Source: Melampsora larici-populina 98AG31
Taxonomy: Eukaryota > Basidiomycota > Pucciniomycetes > Pucciniales > Melampsoraceae
Length of the DNA stretch: 64,000 nucleotides
Direction of reading: 5' to 3'
Assembly: GCF_000204055.1 (NCBI RefSeq)
Contig: NW_006768766.1
Span: 2,257,243-2,321,242, forward strand
In this document: positions 23,196 through 34,225 of the stretch, piece after piece
Layout of the letters: each line of letters begins with the position of its first letter
How positions within the stretch are numbered: the stretch's first letter is position 1
Translations under genes and position numbers: made by a program
The notes under the pieces: model-generated
Seen by the model: only the letters and a program-made list of their open reading frames with translations
The model's database searches: none
What the model was told of the DNA's origin: nothing

Positions 23196-24729
23196 GCGTG
23201 GTGGAATGATTTTATGGTTGCGCTTGACTCGGGTGACCTGCTGACGAAAGTGCTCCTGACAACCTTTCAGCAATCGCATGACCCGGGCACGGTCACTTTC
23301 ACCAAAAACCTCCATATAAGCTTGTACAAATCCCTCCTTTTGGGACATCGAGAAGTCTACAACTTGGCGAGAAAGGATCTCGCATTCATGCTTTGTCATG
23401 GAGGCCTTAAAGAATTGTTTCAGAAGAGTGACAAAATGACATTTATAATGGCTGACTTTGAGACCTCGCAACCAAGTAAGTTGAACTGGGATCCATCTCA
23501 TTAAATCTTCACAGTACATAGATGTCGTAAGGAGATAACCATTTTCAAAAAACTTGTATGTAACATCCGATAAAAGTCCACCTCGATATACGTCATTCTT
23601 TTCGTCACGATCCATCAGCCGTTCAGCCATCCACTGGGTCTGGAAGGTGAAGTGCTCCTCGTTGTCCATAAATGATGATGAGATTATCTTCAACCCCTGG
23701 CTGGATTAATAAAATTGAAACACCAGAGAAGGTAATGCTCAGACAAGCGGAAGAAACAGGTAGAAGCTGATCAAGGTGGCTTACTGATTCCAGTGAAACA
23801 TATCTAGAAGTAGCTTGTCTCCGCCTCCATCACTAGCTTTTGCGGGCATCAGGCCCGCCTTGACCAATATGTCACGCCGAAGATAAGACAGACGGTCTTT
23901 ATGACCCAGAGATGGATGTATTTGGTTTACACTCTTGATAGGAGCCTGCCCTGCGTTTGATCGACCAACCTGTGCATCCATAATCACACATCAAGTCAAT
24001 CACATCTCAATATAGTCGCTGCAAATTTGATCGCAAAGAAAACACATACCCGGAGTAGAAAAGGAGCTGTATCCGGGTTATTCACAATCACTTGAGCAAG
24101 TTTTGCTTTTGACAACAGATCAGGCTTCTTTGAATCTGGCCAAGGGTGTCCATGGATGCCTGAATGAGTAAGTTTCGACCAGCCTGTGACCATATCCACG
24201 TCAACTCGGGTGTGTGTGCCTTCACAATCTATGTGAGCTAGCTTTTTGCTGCAGCGTGGTGCAAGGCAGGTAGGGTGTCTGGAACAGTTTATCAGCATGA
24301 GGATCCAAATTGTATGATAGAGTGAAGGGGTATTCACTGTGCCATGAGCTCCGGGATCTTCCCCTTTCCAGTTGGGGGTGGCCCACGATAATCACATAAA
24401 TCATTACTGCACATCAGTACTCCGAGGCACTTGAACTTGGTTGACTTGATACGTTTATTCTTTGACCATGAGACTCTTGATGAGTAACTAAAACCAACTT
24501 TTCCGAAATTGAGGGGAGCTTCAACATCTGGGTGCTTGATCCAGACAGTGTTTCCATTGGGATACAGTGGGTAACCTTGCGAGTCAAGTTTCGAATCCTC
24601 CCCGATAAAGCAATCTAGTGGAATATCCACTATCTTGTCAAGGTTTTTTGAGTTGATTAAGGCCTGGGATGCTTGAATGCCTGCCTTGGTGTTTGGACTA
24701 TCTTGCGTAAACTTGTTGGATGAGGACAT
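23196..24729 (-). pseudogene. MULE protein, N-terminal half: zinc region and transposase core
   Basis: Exons read from ATG 24729 (MSSSNKFTQD) through GT-AG introns to the hAT insertion point. Residues roughly 100-200 hold a WRKY/GCM-type Cys/His region: CLGVLMCSNDLC, then HPTCLAPRCSKKLAHIDCEG and a terminal GIHGHPWP His pair, as in the zinc domains shared by GCM factors and MULEs. The transposase core follows, with LLSDVTYKFFENGYLL (probable first Asp) and QVVDFSMSQKEGF (probable second Asp). The frame is cut after KIIPPRLE, exactly at the target duplication, and resumes at 18482. Within this half I see no stop. No function beyond transposition is evident. Confidence 0.8.
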
Positions 24730-25619
24730 TTTTGAGAGAGATCGAGATGAGCCTTTTTTGAAAGTTGAAGTTGAGGTCTTCTAAAGGATAGTCGAGAGAG
24801 TGAGACAAACAAGAAAAAGCTATTTGATTCGGAAGATATCTGATTGTAAGGAAAAGAAAATTGGTAACAGGGTGATTGTTAAAAATTTTCGCTGCCATAT
24901 TTCTATTCCCAATCCGTCCTGTCCCTCTCCATCAAGCCATGTTTCAACTATCCATCTCCTCCATAATATCTATATCAATCTGCCTCAGTCCATTTATCGA
25001 TCAAATATAGTGATGGAAACTGTTTGGTGGTTTTGGATTATACCTTTGGAATGGATACGTAAAATATCTAGCAATGAGGGTGGAGACTCTATATTTTGTA
25101 TGGTTGTTCTCCAGGTATGATGATGATCAACTGGTTTATTGATTTGGCACACTGCCTTCCAACAAAAGGCAATTGAATAAAATCACGAGAAATGAGGTTT
25201 ATTGATTTGGTCTTTTGGTATGATGTGATTTGAGAAAGATCAATCGATTTATTGATTTGGCACACTGCCTTCCAACAAAAGGCGATTGAGTATGATTGAT
25301 CGAGTGAAATGAGGTTTATTGATTTGGTCTTTTGGTATGATGTGATTTGAAAAGGATCAATCGATTTATTGATTTGGCACACTGCCTTCCAACAAAAGGC
25401 GATTGAATATGATCAAGTGAAATGGCCCGTTGATTGTATGTTGCGATGCTCAGATGGGAATTGATCTGCTTCGAAAGTCTGGGAGTATTTATATTTGTTT
25501 GAGGAACAGCACCTTGTGCTTTCGAAAAAGCATAAAAGGACGAGTTGAAAGCAACCCGTCCTTTCAAATGGAGTATTGACCACGAAAGCCCATTTTTACA
25601 CCAAGCTATTCGCTTTGGG
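24730..25619. other. MULE upstream region
   Basis: Between the MULE start codon and its right inverted repeat. It holds a tandem repeat at 25135-25425 and AT-rich DNA that presumably includes the transposase promoter. No gene seen. Confidence 0.5.
25135..25425 (+). repeat. tandem repeat, about 115-bp unit, 2.5 copies
   Basis: Units start at 25135, 25248 and 25365 with TTTATTGATTTGGCACACTG and include GATTTGGTCTTTTGGTATGA. The third unit is partial. It lies just inside the right end of the MULE and could hold transposase-binding or enhancer sites. Confidence 0.85.
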
Positions 25620-25941
25620 TGTAAAGCAAGGGTGCAAATCCCTACCTCAGTGCAAACATATGGGTGGAAAAGTCGATCTCAGGTACCTTGGATGTAGTTT
25701 TACACACGGACTTTTGCACGCGCTTTTTAGGTGGCAAGAAATGAGGTGGAAAATTAGATATTGCTGGGCTCAGCATGCAAATTTCCACCCTAGGTTTTCC
25801 TCCTTTTGTTTTCCACTTGCGAGAAAAAATGAAAAAAAGTGGAAAATTCCATAAGACCCCCCACCTTATGCAATTTTCCACCTGCCTTTTTTTACACCAC
25901 AAAACGGGTGGAAAAAAACGGGTGGAAAAGTCTTCCTCCCC
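25620..25941 (-). repeat. right long terminal inverted repeat of the MULE
   Basis: Reverse-complement partner of 15243-15565 with the same succession of TTTTCCACC motifs. The outermost bases are GGGGAGGAAGACTTTTCC on the minus strand. Confidence 0.85.
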
Positions 25942-25950
25942 ACAAACAAG

Positions 25951-27253
25951 TCAACAGTTTTTGCCCAGTTCTGACCTGTACATATCTTTCTCCATAAGCC
26001 ATAATTCCTTCAGCTTTGATAAATATTATCAGGACCTCACATTTCTGACTTCCACTTTCTCAAAAAGACGACAAAGCTTCTTTCAGCGCTACCTTTGTAC
26101 ACCCTTCCTATGAAGTTGAGTGGAGTTCTCTTTGGTAAAATTAGGAATAGTGGACATGATCAATTACCTTGCGATGTATTGAGCATCAGGATAGATCAGA
26201 GCCACCACTTTGACTTTGACTCATTCTTTCAATTTTTTCACGCGCGCGCCTTGCCTTGTTTGAAAATGAAAGCGCAGACTTGAATCTTGATCTGTTCCTT
26301 CTTCATATTGGAATGACTGGAACGGTTTACAGCTTAACTTGAATATGTTGAGATCCGGGCTGGTAAGATAAGGTAAGATCATAGATGTATACTCGATGAT
26401 CATTGACATCAAGTTGCACACCAAATTTTCATTTGCCAAAGAAGTTATGAAGTGATGTAGGGAAACATTACAAAATGAATGCCAGCCATGTATCATAATT
26501 TTTTTCTCTTTGGTGGTATGTGAGAGAACCTTTGAGGGCACGTGATCAGGGTAATACCAACAACTGAGAGTAGATCGTCTTATCTATCAATTGTGCTCTT
26601 CTCCGTCGACTTATTTTTTGTTCATAATTCGTGATACGAAAGAATGGTTTCGGATTGCACTGCGAAGAATATTACCACATGCCGGATTCTGGCTTGATAG
26701 ACAGGTATGCCTCTCCGAATCATCTATCGTATGGTCGTAGCTGGTGTATATTTGTAGCGGTGCACACTAAAGTCACGCAGCATATATCAGTAAGACTGTG
26801 CTGGATACTTCGCGTGTTGTCTCAAGTAGAACAATCACACGCCCTCTCTGCGCGGCCACGTCCACGCGCCTCGCGGACAGACATTTGGCCAAATTTGTTA
26901 TTTTTGTCTGCAAGTTTGCATCCGCGCACCGCCAATGAGTATGTATGTAGCCAAGTAGAGCCAAGTCGAACAGCCTCGTTGCAGAGCTTGACGATTTGGT
27001 GACCTGTGCTGACATCCGATCAATCATTGAAGTCTGGCTCGAATTCTCGAAAGTAAATTTGGACAAATTTATCCTCATATTGCCATGTGACCTATTGCGC
27101 TTTCTTCAAGATACTTTTTTCTGATGCATCTGGGATTCTGGGCTGTGTCCTTATGGTGACTGTCTAGAACTCAACCCTACGCTGGCTTTACACCGCTGAA
27201 AGATTTAAAAATCTCACATTCCACCCACGCGCCAAATGATGCCTTCCCAATTC
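25951..27253. other. intergenic upstream of secreted-protein paralogue 3
   Basis: Contains weak same-strand similarity (26040-26560) to 12480-12790. The open frames look like shadows. Confidence 0.4.
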
Positions 27254-27262
27254 GATATAAAA
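27254..27262 (+). promoter_or_regulatory. TATA-like box of secreted-protein paralogue 3
   Basis: GATATAAAA about 75 bp upstream of the ATG at 27333, the same spacing as in paralogue 1. Confidence 0.5.
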
Positions 27263-27332
27263 TTCGTGAATCTCAAAAAAAATCTTGACCTCATCATTCC
27301 CTCATCTTCATTTACGAGCTCAACGATCAAAT

Positions 27333-28577
27333 ATGGCTTTCTCAAAGTTTCGCAATACACTCTTCACTATCTTTATCATCAAGGCTTTTGTGATGATTAA
27401 AGTGCACCCATCAGACATTGAAACAACATACCCCCTGACCCACTCTTTGCTACCTCGAGATCTTCCTCCTTGCGAGCAGAGGTGGCCCCCTCAACCGTAT
27501 CCTACTGACAAAGAACGACAACACGCTCTGAACATAGTCAAAGCTCAAAAGAAGGACTTTGGCTGGCGTCCGGATCTTTGCATCGACAAGCTGTGGAACT
27601 GCGTCTAGTAGGTTGGCAAACCTATGGGGTTTGCATTATATACTAATGACATGGTTCTGTTTCAGTGTCCAGCCGAGTATAAGCGATCCTATAGGTGGGT
27701 TTTCTCAGTCCGCAAGTTATCCGATTGACGATAATAGTACGTACCATTCTAATTTTGAGAAGAACTCTATGTAGTAGCTGATTGGCGTCTGAACAGCCGC
27801 ACGCGTCGAGATTTACCAATACTGGCAGTCTACAATTATAGGACCCTGGAATACACCCATGGAGGGTACTGACGGAGCATGATTTTCAGTTTTTTGCCTC
27901 TACACTACGCATCAGTGCCTCTATGAAGCTGCAGAGCACTTCAAAAGATGCGCATGGAGTAGGGCTATCAGATGAGACCAGACAGAGCCCGGCATCGTGT
28001 CTCACGGCGGCCCAAATCGCGATGGCGCAATTTTTTTTTCGACCTCCAAGGCCAAAAACCGACCCTCGATTTTTGGCCCTTTTTTGGGCGTTACATTGAT
28101 ATATCTTAGGTAATATTGGTGCTACCAGGCTGCGAGCTAGTGCATTTGAAAGCCTTTATTCTGGTGCATCTTTTGTGCTCCTGTAGGTATTGATAAAGTG
28201 CAGTTTAGTATCGAAAAACTACGTCAACAAAAGGTCGGTTTTTTCGTAAGTACCCTCCATGGGTGTATTCCAGGGTCCTACAATTATCGTCAGCGAGCTC
28301 ATTATGCTGTACTGATCCGCAAGTAATGTATAAAAAAGTAGCATTCATACTGACTGATTTGTGACAATAGTGGAAGGGTGATGGTGGTACTGTCCTCTCA
28401 TACATGGCACACGGTGTTGATTACTCTTGCGTGACAGGAACCATGGGAGTAACATGGTTAGGCAACAAATCAACCCTTGTTCACGACCCCAAAAATGTCA
28501 ATAGTGATGGGTACACCTGCGATTGTCACTATCCCCTCGATGACGATAAAATTGTCTGGATTGAAAAGAAGAAATAG
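27333..28577 (+). pseudogene. small secreted six-cysteine protein, paralogue 3, interrupted by MITE
   Basis: Exons are 27333-27607 (275 nt as in all paralogues), 27666-27736, 27797 into the MITE, and 28371-28577. It encodes a signal peptide (MAFSKFRNTLFTIFIIKAFV), LLPRDLPPCEQRWPPQPYPT, LWNCV, IYQYWQSTI, SYMAHGVDYSC and CDCHYPLDDDK, keeping all six cysteines. Exon 1 ends GTCTA/GTAGGT; if unspliced the next codon is a stop. A 440-bp MITE (27840-28279) sits in the last codon of exon 3, with its 8-bp duplication ACAATTAT covering the end of the exon. Coding sequence on both sides is otherwise open, so inactivation is recent or the element is spliced out with intron 3. I call it a probable pseudogene because no in-phase donor was found in the element. 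Confidence 0.75.
27840..28279 (-). mobile_element. 440-bp MITE with 8-bp target duplication, copy 2
   Basis: Same 440-bp length, 30-bp inverted ends and interior as 1378-1817, in inverse orientation. It is flanked by exact ACAATTAT repeats (27832-27839 and 28280-28287) and lies at the exon 3/intron 3 border of secreted-protein paralogue 3. Confidence 0.92.
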
Positions 28578-28932
28578 ACGTAATTCCGGAGACATAGTTG
28601 ACTCGCGCACTTAGGTAAGTTGTAATCCAAAATATCTGTGTCTTCATATCAATCCACAATCTATCCTATTCACTTGAGAGGGAGTCTGACGGATACCGGA
28701 TCTTTTCTATCATTAAAACAGTCAACTTTGAACTGGGTCAACTTCTATGCTAGGTACCAAGATCTTCTATCAAAACTTGTAACACGAGTATGAAAAGTTG
28801 ACATTGGGATAATCATGTCATCCAACCTTAGATAATTCTTGATCTCATTCAACATATATACTAGAATTTTACTTGTCATACAAAATATTTCAGAAGAGCT
28901 ACATTCGATTTCTTAATTTATGATTACATTTA
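28578..28932. other. downstream flank of paralogue 3
   Basis: AT-rich 3' flank without visible gene. Confidence 0.4.
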
Positions 28933-29170
28933 TGGTTCTCAAACCTATGCAAAAATTTGTGCAATTTTCGAGCAACTTCTGTGCAAGACATGAATAGAAC
29001 TTGCACGGAACTTGCACGGAACTTGCACGTCGGTCTCGCACGGTTTTCGTACCAGTTGGAACAAAATAGCTGGGGTCGTCAAAAAATTTAATGCGCAAGA
29101 TTGGTGCAAGAAATCTTGCACGGATCTTGCACGTCGGTCTTGCACAGTTCTTGCACAGGTTTGAGAACCA
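28933..29170. mobile_element. 238-bp TA-flanked MITE rich in CTTGCACG repeats
   Basis: Inverted ends TGGTTCTCAAACCTATGCA and TGGTTCTCAAACCTGTGCA (one mismatch in 19) with TA on both sides. The interior carries many direct copies of CTTGCACGGA/CTTGCACGTCGGTC. No coding capacity. Confidence 0.82.
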
Positions 29171-29172
29171 TA

Positions 29173-32100
29173 ATTCTCTGTAAGAGAATTTGAAATTAAA
29201 ATTATCAAGTAGTATTCTCTTTGACTCTTTCTTTTGTGCTCACTGTGTTCCAGTATCATCCTTCAATATCCATGTTCAAAAAAGAACGTGATGAGACGGG
29301 GATCATCACAAACTCGTCAGCTGCTCTAGCTCTCTCTTTAAATGCGAGGGTGGCTGCTAAACAAGATAGGCTCTGTCTTCAAGGAAACTTGAGATTGAGA
29401 TTGACTAAGATACATGAACAAAGCACAAGAGTGAAAATGTAGAGACTGAGAACATAACTACAGAGACTCATATCAAACTAACTAAATTTCCAAATTTGCA
29501 TACTACAAATTAGTCACTACCCAGGAAAATCTACCGTGATCATCAACCATCAAGTATTTATTTGAATCTAGAGAACTACACTGCAAAGAACATTCTGTGA
29601 GTAACACAGCCAAATTTTAGCCTAAGCAAAATAACACTCCTCCCTGGGGTATCTAAGCATAATATTGTTGTAGCTGATGCATAATTGTGGTGGTGCATAC
29701 TAAGTAGCACAGCACATATTGATATTATGAGATAATGTTGTTGACAAGAGACAATGCGGCAGCTGGCCTGAAGAGGTGCAATTGTCAAGTGTAAAAATAT
29801 ACAAAATCAAGGATTGTCATTTTTTCATTTTGCTTCCTCTCACTGCTTGCAAATATATGCATTTGGCCCTGGATCAAATTTTGATTTGTGCACCCACAGT
29901 GAGTGTAAAAATGAACTATCCAAGTCAAAAAGTCTGATTCACTCCAGGCAAATTGGGGTCATGGAGTGTACAGGTTGCATGGTCATGTGCAAAAAAAATC
30001 TTTACACCCTGTGTCATGTCATAGTCATGAAATGTCTCCATGTATCACAGTTGCTGCTCAATATAGGTACACATTGAGTAAGGATGTTTTGCTATAGTGA
30101 TCAAGTTTTGATGAATAAAAACTGTTGGGGGCTTAAGTTGGACACTTCAGCATAAAGACTGAAAGCATATTTTCCTGAAAATATGCTTACAAGGGGTGTA
30201 TTTGGCAGGTTCTATAGGCATATAAACTATGCTGACATCAGCCCAATATGCTTACAAATACTGTCAGAAATGTCTAAAAACTATAGTTTCTTAAAATAAT
30301 CATCTTGAATGTGGTTCTCAATTCCCAAAATGAGAATTAGCATAATATTCTCCCCAGATATGATTTTATGCTTATTTCAAAGTGATCCATCACACATTTT
30401 GAGCATCAGGTTTGATGTACAGTCAAACCTTTTGCATGAAATACCCTCAACCTGCCAACTTGCATACATGTTTTCCTGGACAAGCTTGGTCAGGGTCAAA
30501 TTATGCCTTTACTTTTTAATGTTAATATTCCATCAACAAAAAAAATAGCAGTACACAAACATCTTGACCCAACCTGAAAACCCCATCCAAATAACCCAAG
30601 ACAAATTTTGGGTTTTGGCAGGGGTTCTCATGGGTTCTCATGGTTTTTTTTGGTGGATGTTTGGGTCCAGTTGAGATTTTTGTGTATTGCTAATAATTAA
30701 AATTGAAAGTAGAATTTATAGTCAGCAAAAGAAAAAAGATTAAAGAGATGAGAGAAAAACTGTGATTATAAAGGAGATATTGGCAAGCATAACATGACAT
30801 CAGTAGTTATCCCAACCAAATGATTTAATTATAGATAGCTAGTTGTCTGTTGTACTATGAATTCTATTTCCCCATGTTTGGAAACAGAACATACATACCA
30901 TTAACTTTTACTTTTTGTTTCTGATTGAATATATGATGATCTGAGGTATTGTTTTCTGTAGCATTATCATTCTCTTGCATAGATCAGCATATATCTCATT
31001 ATTATAATATCCTATTTTACCCATTCTCTAAACCTCATCAAAGGTATTTGTTGATAAACTTATCACTTACTTGCCTTCATAGACTTATTCTTTTCAAGTT
31101 TTTTATTTGGTATGTTGATGTTGTAGGTCAGCTCACTTATTCAAGTAGGAGAGTGTTATTGTTATCTTCTGCTGCGTACCAAACTATCAGTTATTGTTAT
31201 AGGTATCAGGATTGTGTTCTAATCAAGTTGGACATTTTCATATAGCACCTTGCGGCATACTTTATTTTGGACACCAGTAGGTATCAAGGCATAAAATACC
31301 CAAAAAAGTGTAGCATTGGCAGACTTAGGTGGCTGTTAAAGTGAAAGATACTTCATCAAGCTGAACCTAGGTCCTCTCACAAAAAAATCTCAAATTCCAT
31401 GAGGATTTTTTTGCCCAGTTAATAGAGATTATTGATGAACCTCAGTCAAGTGTTGAGCCTTAGCCTGTGTCCCAAGTTCTGAGGCAATGAAGGCAATCTT
31501 TCCCCTCCGTTCCTTTGTGAAAGGTATTGATCATGCATCTAGATAAAAGGTGGATTTACCTTTCCATTTCTTCCAAGAGGATGTTGATTCTTACATCAAA
31601 TTTTCAAACAAAAAACAAAGTGTGATCTACAACTTGTTCAATCAAGTTTTAATTCTGATACAAAATCTTGCAAAGATGTTTCCTTCACTTTCTGAAATTC
31701 TCATTTCTTTTTGCAAGAACATGCAGATGAGCAAGTCAGAGTCTTTGGGTCCAACTCTTTTTTTTGGTCTCACTGCGTTGTGCAATTGTCATCTGTAAGT
31801 ACGTGACTCCAAAGAAAACGTGATGCAAAAAAGAACACCTGAGGGCAAACATTGACCCGTTCGCTATGCCTGCCAAATGAAGGCTTTGGGATAAAAAAAG
31901 GTGCATAACTCTTCAAGTTGTTTATGAGGTTGATATTGACAAAAATAAAGGAACAAGATAATAACTTAAAAAGATACAGAAGGACGAGGTAACTACACTA
32001 TTTATATGGCCCTATAGTAGCTAAAGGTGTTGGATGACCTCATAACACGTGAAAGTCCATCTGTGTAATCCTCTCAAATCTTACAGATCTACGTTTGTAC

Positions 32101-32483
32101 TAAAACAGACATTATGATATAAAATTTAGAACAGAAGATTTGAATAACCCAAGAAAATTCCGGATGCGACCGATTACAGCGTGAGGTTGAGCCAAGGAAG
32201 TTTAAAGTAATGTGTTGGACAATAATGAAGACGCTCTCTTTGAGTGATTATATATATTTAGTCCGGTTGAGATAAAAATGCCAAGAGTCCAATTAAATCT
32301 GAAAATGATAGCGACTTTAAGGATAAGTTGATCTTGATCAGTAAGGCTTTTGAATTCTTGATGTTTGGTAAAAGGACCAAGGTCTCTAGGTGACAAAAAG
32401 AACAAGTTTCAGATTGATTCAAAGTTTCAAAAGGATGATACACCTTCAAAAAAACATACCATTCAATAAGAATTTACTATGGA
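29173..32483. other. long intergenic tract, no gene recognised
   Basis: 3.3 kb of AT-rich DNA. Segments at 29230-29430 and 31740-31800 share short similarity with 13020-13180, and 30421-30431 matches the start of Tc1-type termini (ACAGTCAAACC) without a partner. None of the short open frames carries a recognisable domain; probably decayed repeats. Confidence 0.4.
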
Positions 32484-33258
32484 TCAATCGAAGAATATAA
32501 CTTTATCTTCATCAAGTGGATAGTGACACTCGCAGGTAAATTCGTTGGGAGTTTTGGGGTTTCCAACAAGTTTTCTTCCGCTCGACACAAATTGAACTGC
32601 CAGTGTACCTTTAACGCAAACATAATCAACACCGTGTGCCATATAAGAGTTCACGGTACCACCGTTTGCAGTCCACTAGATTTGAAAAATTTATCAGCGT
32701 TGATACTACTGCTCAATTGGTGACAGAAGAAGATAAGAACTAACCTGAATGGTCGATTGCCAGTACCTATAAACCTCAACATGAGCTGTTTGGTAGTTGA
32801 TTAGCTACTGATTCTTGCTTACGATTGGTTTCAATGAATCATTACTCACTACCATCATCAAGGGGAAATCTAGCGGCCAAAGAAAACCCTCCTCTGGCTG
32901 GGTTAACCCCTGCCTGGACACTGAAAATAAGATGTTGGGATTAGTAGATGATAGTGATAGCTTGCATAAGATTCTTTGCTTACTATACACAGTTCCAAAA
33001 CGCTTTGTCGCAGACTGACGGACGCCATCCTGGTCCTTTGACTGCTTTGATGTCTACATTCAAGTCGTAAACTCGCTGGTCTTCGGTAGGAGCCTGTTCT
33101 GTGGGCCAAATCTGCTTGCAAGGAGGAAGGTCTCGTCGAGCCAAGGCGTGATTGATGGGTGAAAAATCTTGAGCGACGGCTGCGTTGACTTCAACCATTA
33201 CAACAGCCTCGATGATGACAAGAGTCAAGACAGCAGCGATGAATTTGATTAGAGACAT
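32484..33258 (-). CDS. small secreted six-cysteine protein, paralogue 4
   Basis: First exon 32984-33258 is again 275 nt, and three further exons follow the family layout to the TGA at 32484-32486, giving about 191 residues. The N-terminus is a signal peptide (MSLIKFIAAVLTLVIIEAVV), then ARRDLPPCKQIWP, GPGWRPSVCD, FWNCV, VYRYWQSTI, SYMAHGVDYVC and CECHYPLDEDK. All six cysteines are kept. It is the most diverged of the four in exon 4, which is four codons shorter than in paralogues 1 and 2. A 178-bp MITE lies 31 bp upstream of the start codon, between it and a TATA-like CTATAAAAG at 33565-33573. No lesion in the coding exons. Function unknown. Confidence 0.86.
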
Positions 33259-33289
33259 GTTATAGTAATAATTATTGTTATACTAATTA

Positions 33290-33467
33290 CAGTCAACTCT
33301 GAAATAACCCATACCACTTATAACACATACTCTTGCCTAACCCATACTTTTTTTGGTCCATAATTTTCACTTTTTAGCCCAAAAGCCCATTGTGATAACA
33401 CATACTCTATGAAAACCCATACCTTTTGGGGTCCATAAAAAGGTATGGGTTATTTCAGAGACAACTG
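33290..33467. mobile_element. 178-bp TA-flanked MITE, copy 2
   Basis: Same length and, by eye, same sequence as 1125-1302, flanked by TA (33288-33289 and 33468-33469). Its position suggests insertion into the promoter or 5' UTR of secreted-protein paralogue 4. Confidence 0.9.
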
Positions 33468-33469
33468 TA

Positions 33470-34225
33470 CTTGTATGTGTTATATTAAGTGAGGAATTAT
33501 ATTAGATGGGAAATGGGCGATGTGGGATTATGTGACTAATCGTGATCGATCAATAATATGGACACTTTTATAGGTGATCGTAGGCTTGATGTAGCAGGTA
33601 CGATGTTCCAAGGGACGCCGTAGATGAGTGATTAGCCTCACAGAAAATTCAAATTCTCAACCTTTCAAACAGAGGTGGTGGTGATACAAGGAGTTAGATC
33701 AAATGTACTTCAGTCGCCACGCCGCTGAATCCCAGATTGACCGGTTACCGAAATATGAGAAACGCGACAATTAATCCTCTACGGCGTCTCGGCATTGTGA
33801 GGGAATTGCTCAAACTTTGGACTAGAGTTCTATTCCGACTTAATTGAAAATTGGAAACTTCGATTTGTACGATGTGTCTTAAAACATTTAACCACACTGG
33901 ATATCTACCCAGCAAAGTTCGCTGACATCCCGATCCCCAAAGTGTGTCATAGTGTAGGTCTCGAATGCTTTGCTTGTGCTTCATAGTGTCAAATATTGAA
34001 GACGAGGGAAGAATGTTTACTTGTGGAAACAAGTTTCAGCATGATCGTGGCGAGGTTTGGACACGGTAGCATGTACCCATACATCTCATACAGCCCTGAC
34101 ACACGAGCTTTTACGTCTTTCACATGTGTAATATGTATGTGCTTCTGATCTGAGTGTTTCAAGTGAATTTGACAGTGGACACCACACCAACGACCGATAC
34201 CAGCACTCCGGAAATTGCTCAAACC
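33470..34225. other. intergenic between paralogue 4 and the TRAPPC4-like gene
   Basis: Displaced promoter of paralogue 4 (TATA-like at 33565-33573) and the upstream region of the plus-strand gene. No other gene seen. Confidence 0.4.

Larger units (their letters stand above)
15243..25941 (-). mobile_element. Mutator-like element (MULE) with nested hAT
   Basis: A 10.7-kb composite: a MULE of about 6 kb split by a 4.7-kb hAT insertion. Its ends are inverted repeats of about 320 bp (15243-15565 and about 25620-25941), both beginning GGGGA and then TTTTCCACCCG, flanked by a 9-bp duplication with one mismatch. The internal minus-strand gene (24729 to 16039) has a zinc region, a MULE transposase core and a C-terminal protease-like domain. 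Between the right repeat and the gene lies a tandem repeat of about 115 bp. Long TIRs, 9-bp duplication and transposase type agree, so the element borders are well supported. Confidence 0.85.

Noticed and set aside
25135..25425. CRISPR-like spaced repeats
   Set aside because: Units are about 115 bp and continuous without unique spacers, in a eukaryotic transposon.
26773..27078. 101-residue minus-strand open frame upstream of paralogue 3
   Set aside because: Lies in promoter DNA of the secreted-protein gene, no domain, no paralogous counterpart.
30421..30431. Tc1-type terminus ACAGTCAAACC
   Set aside because: No inverted partner or TA-flanked second end nearby; short chance match or decayed remnant.
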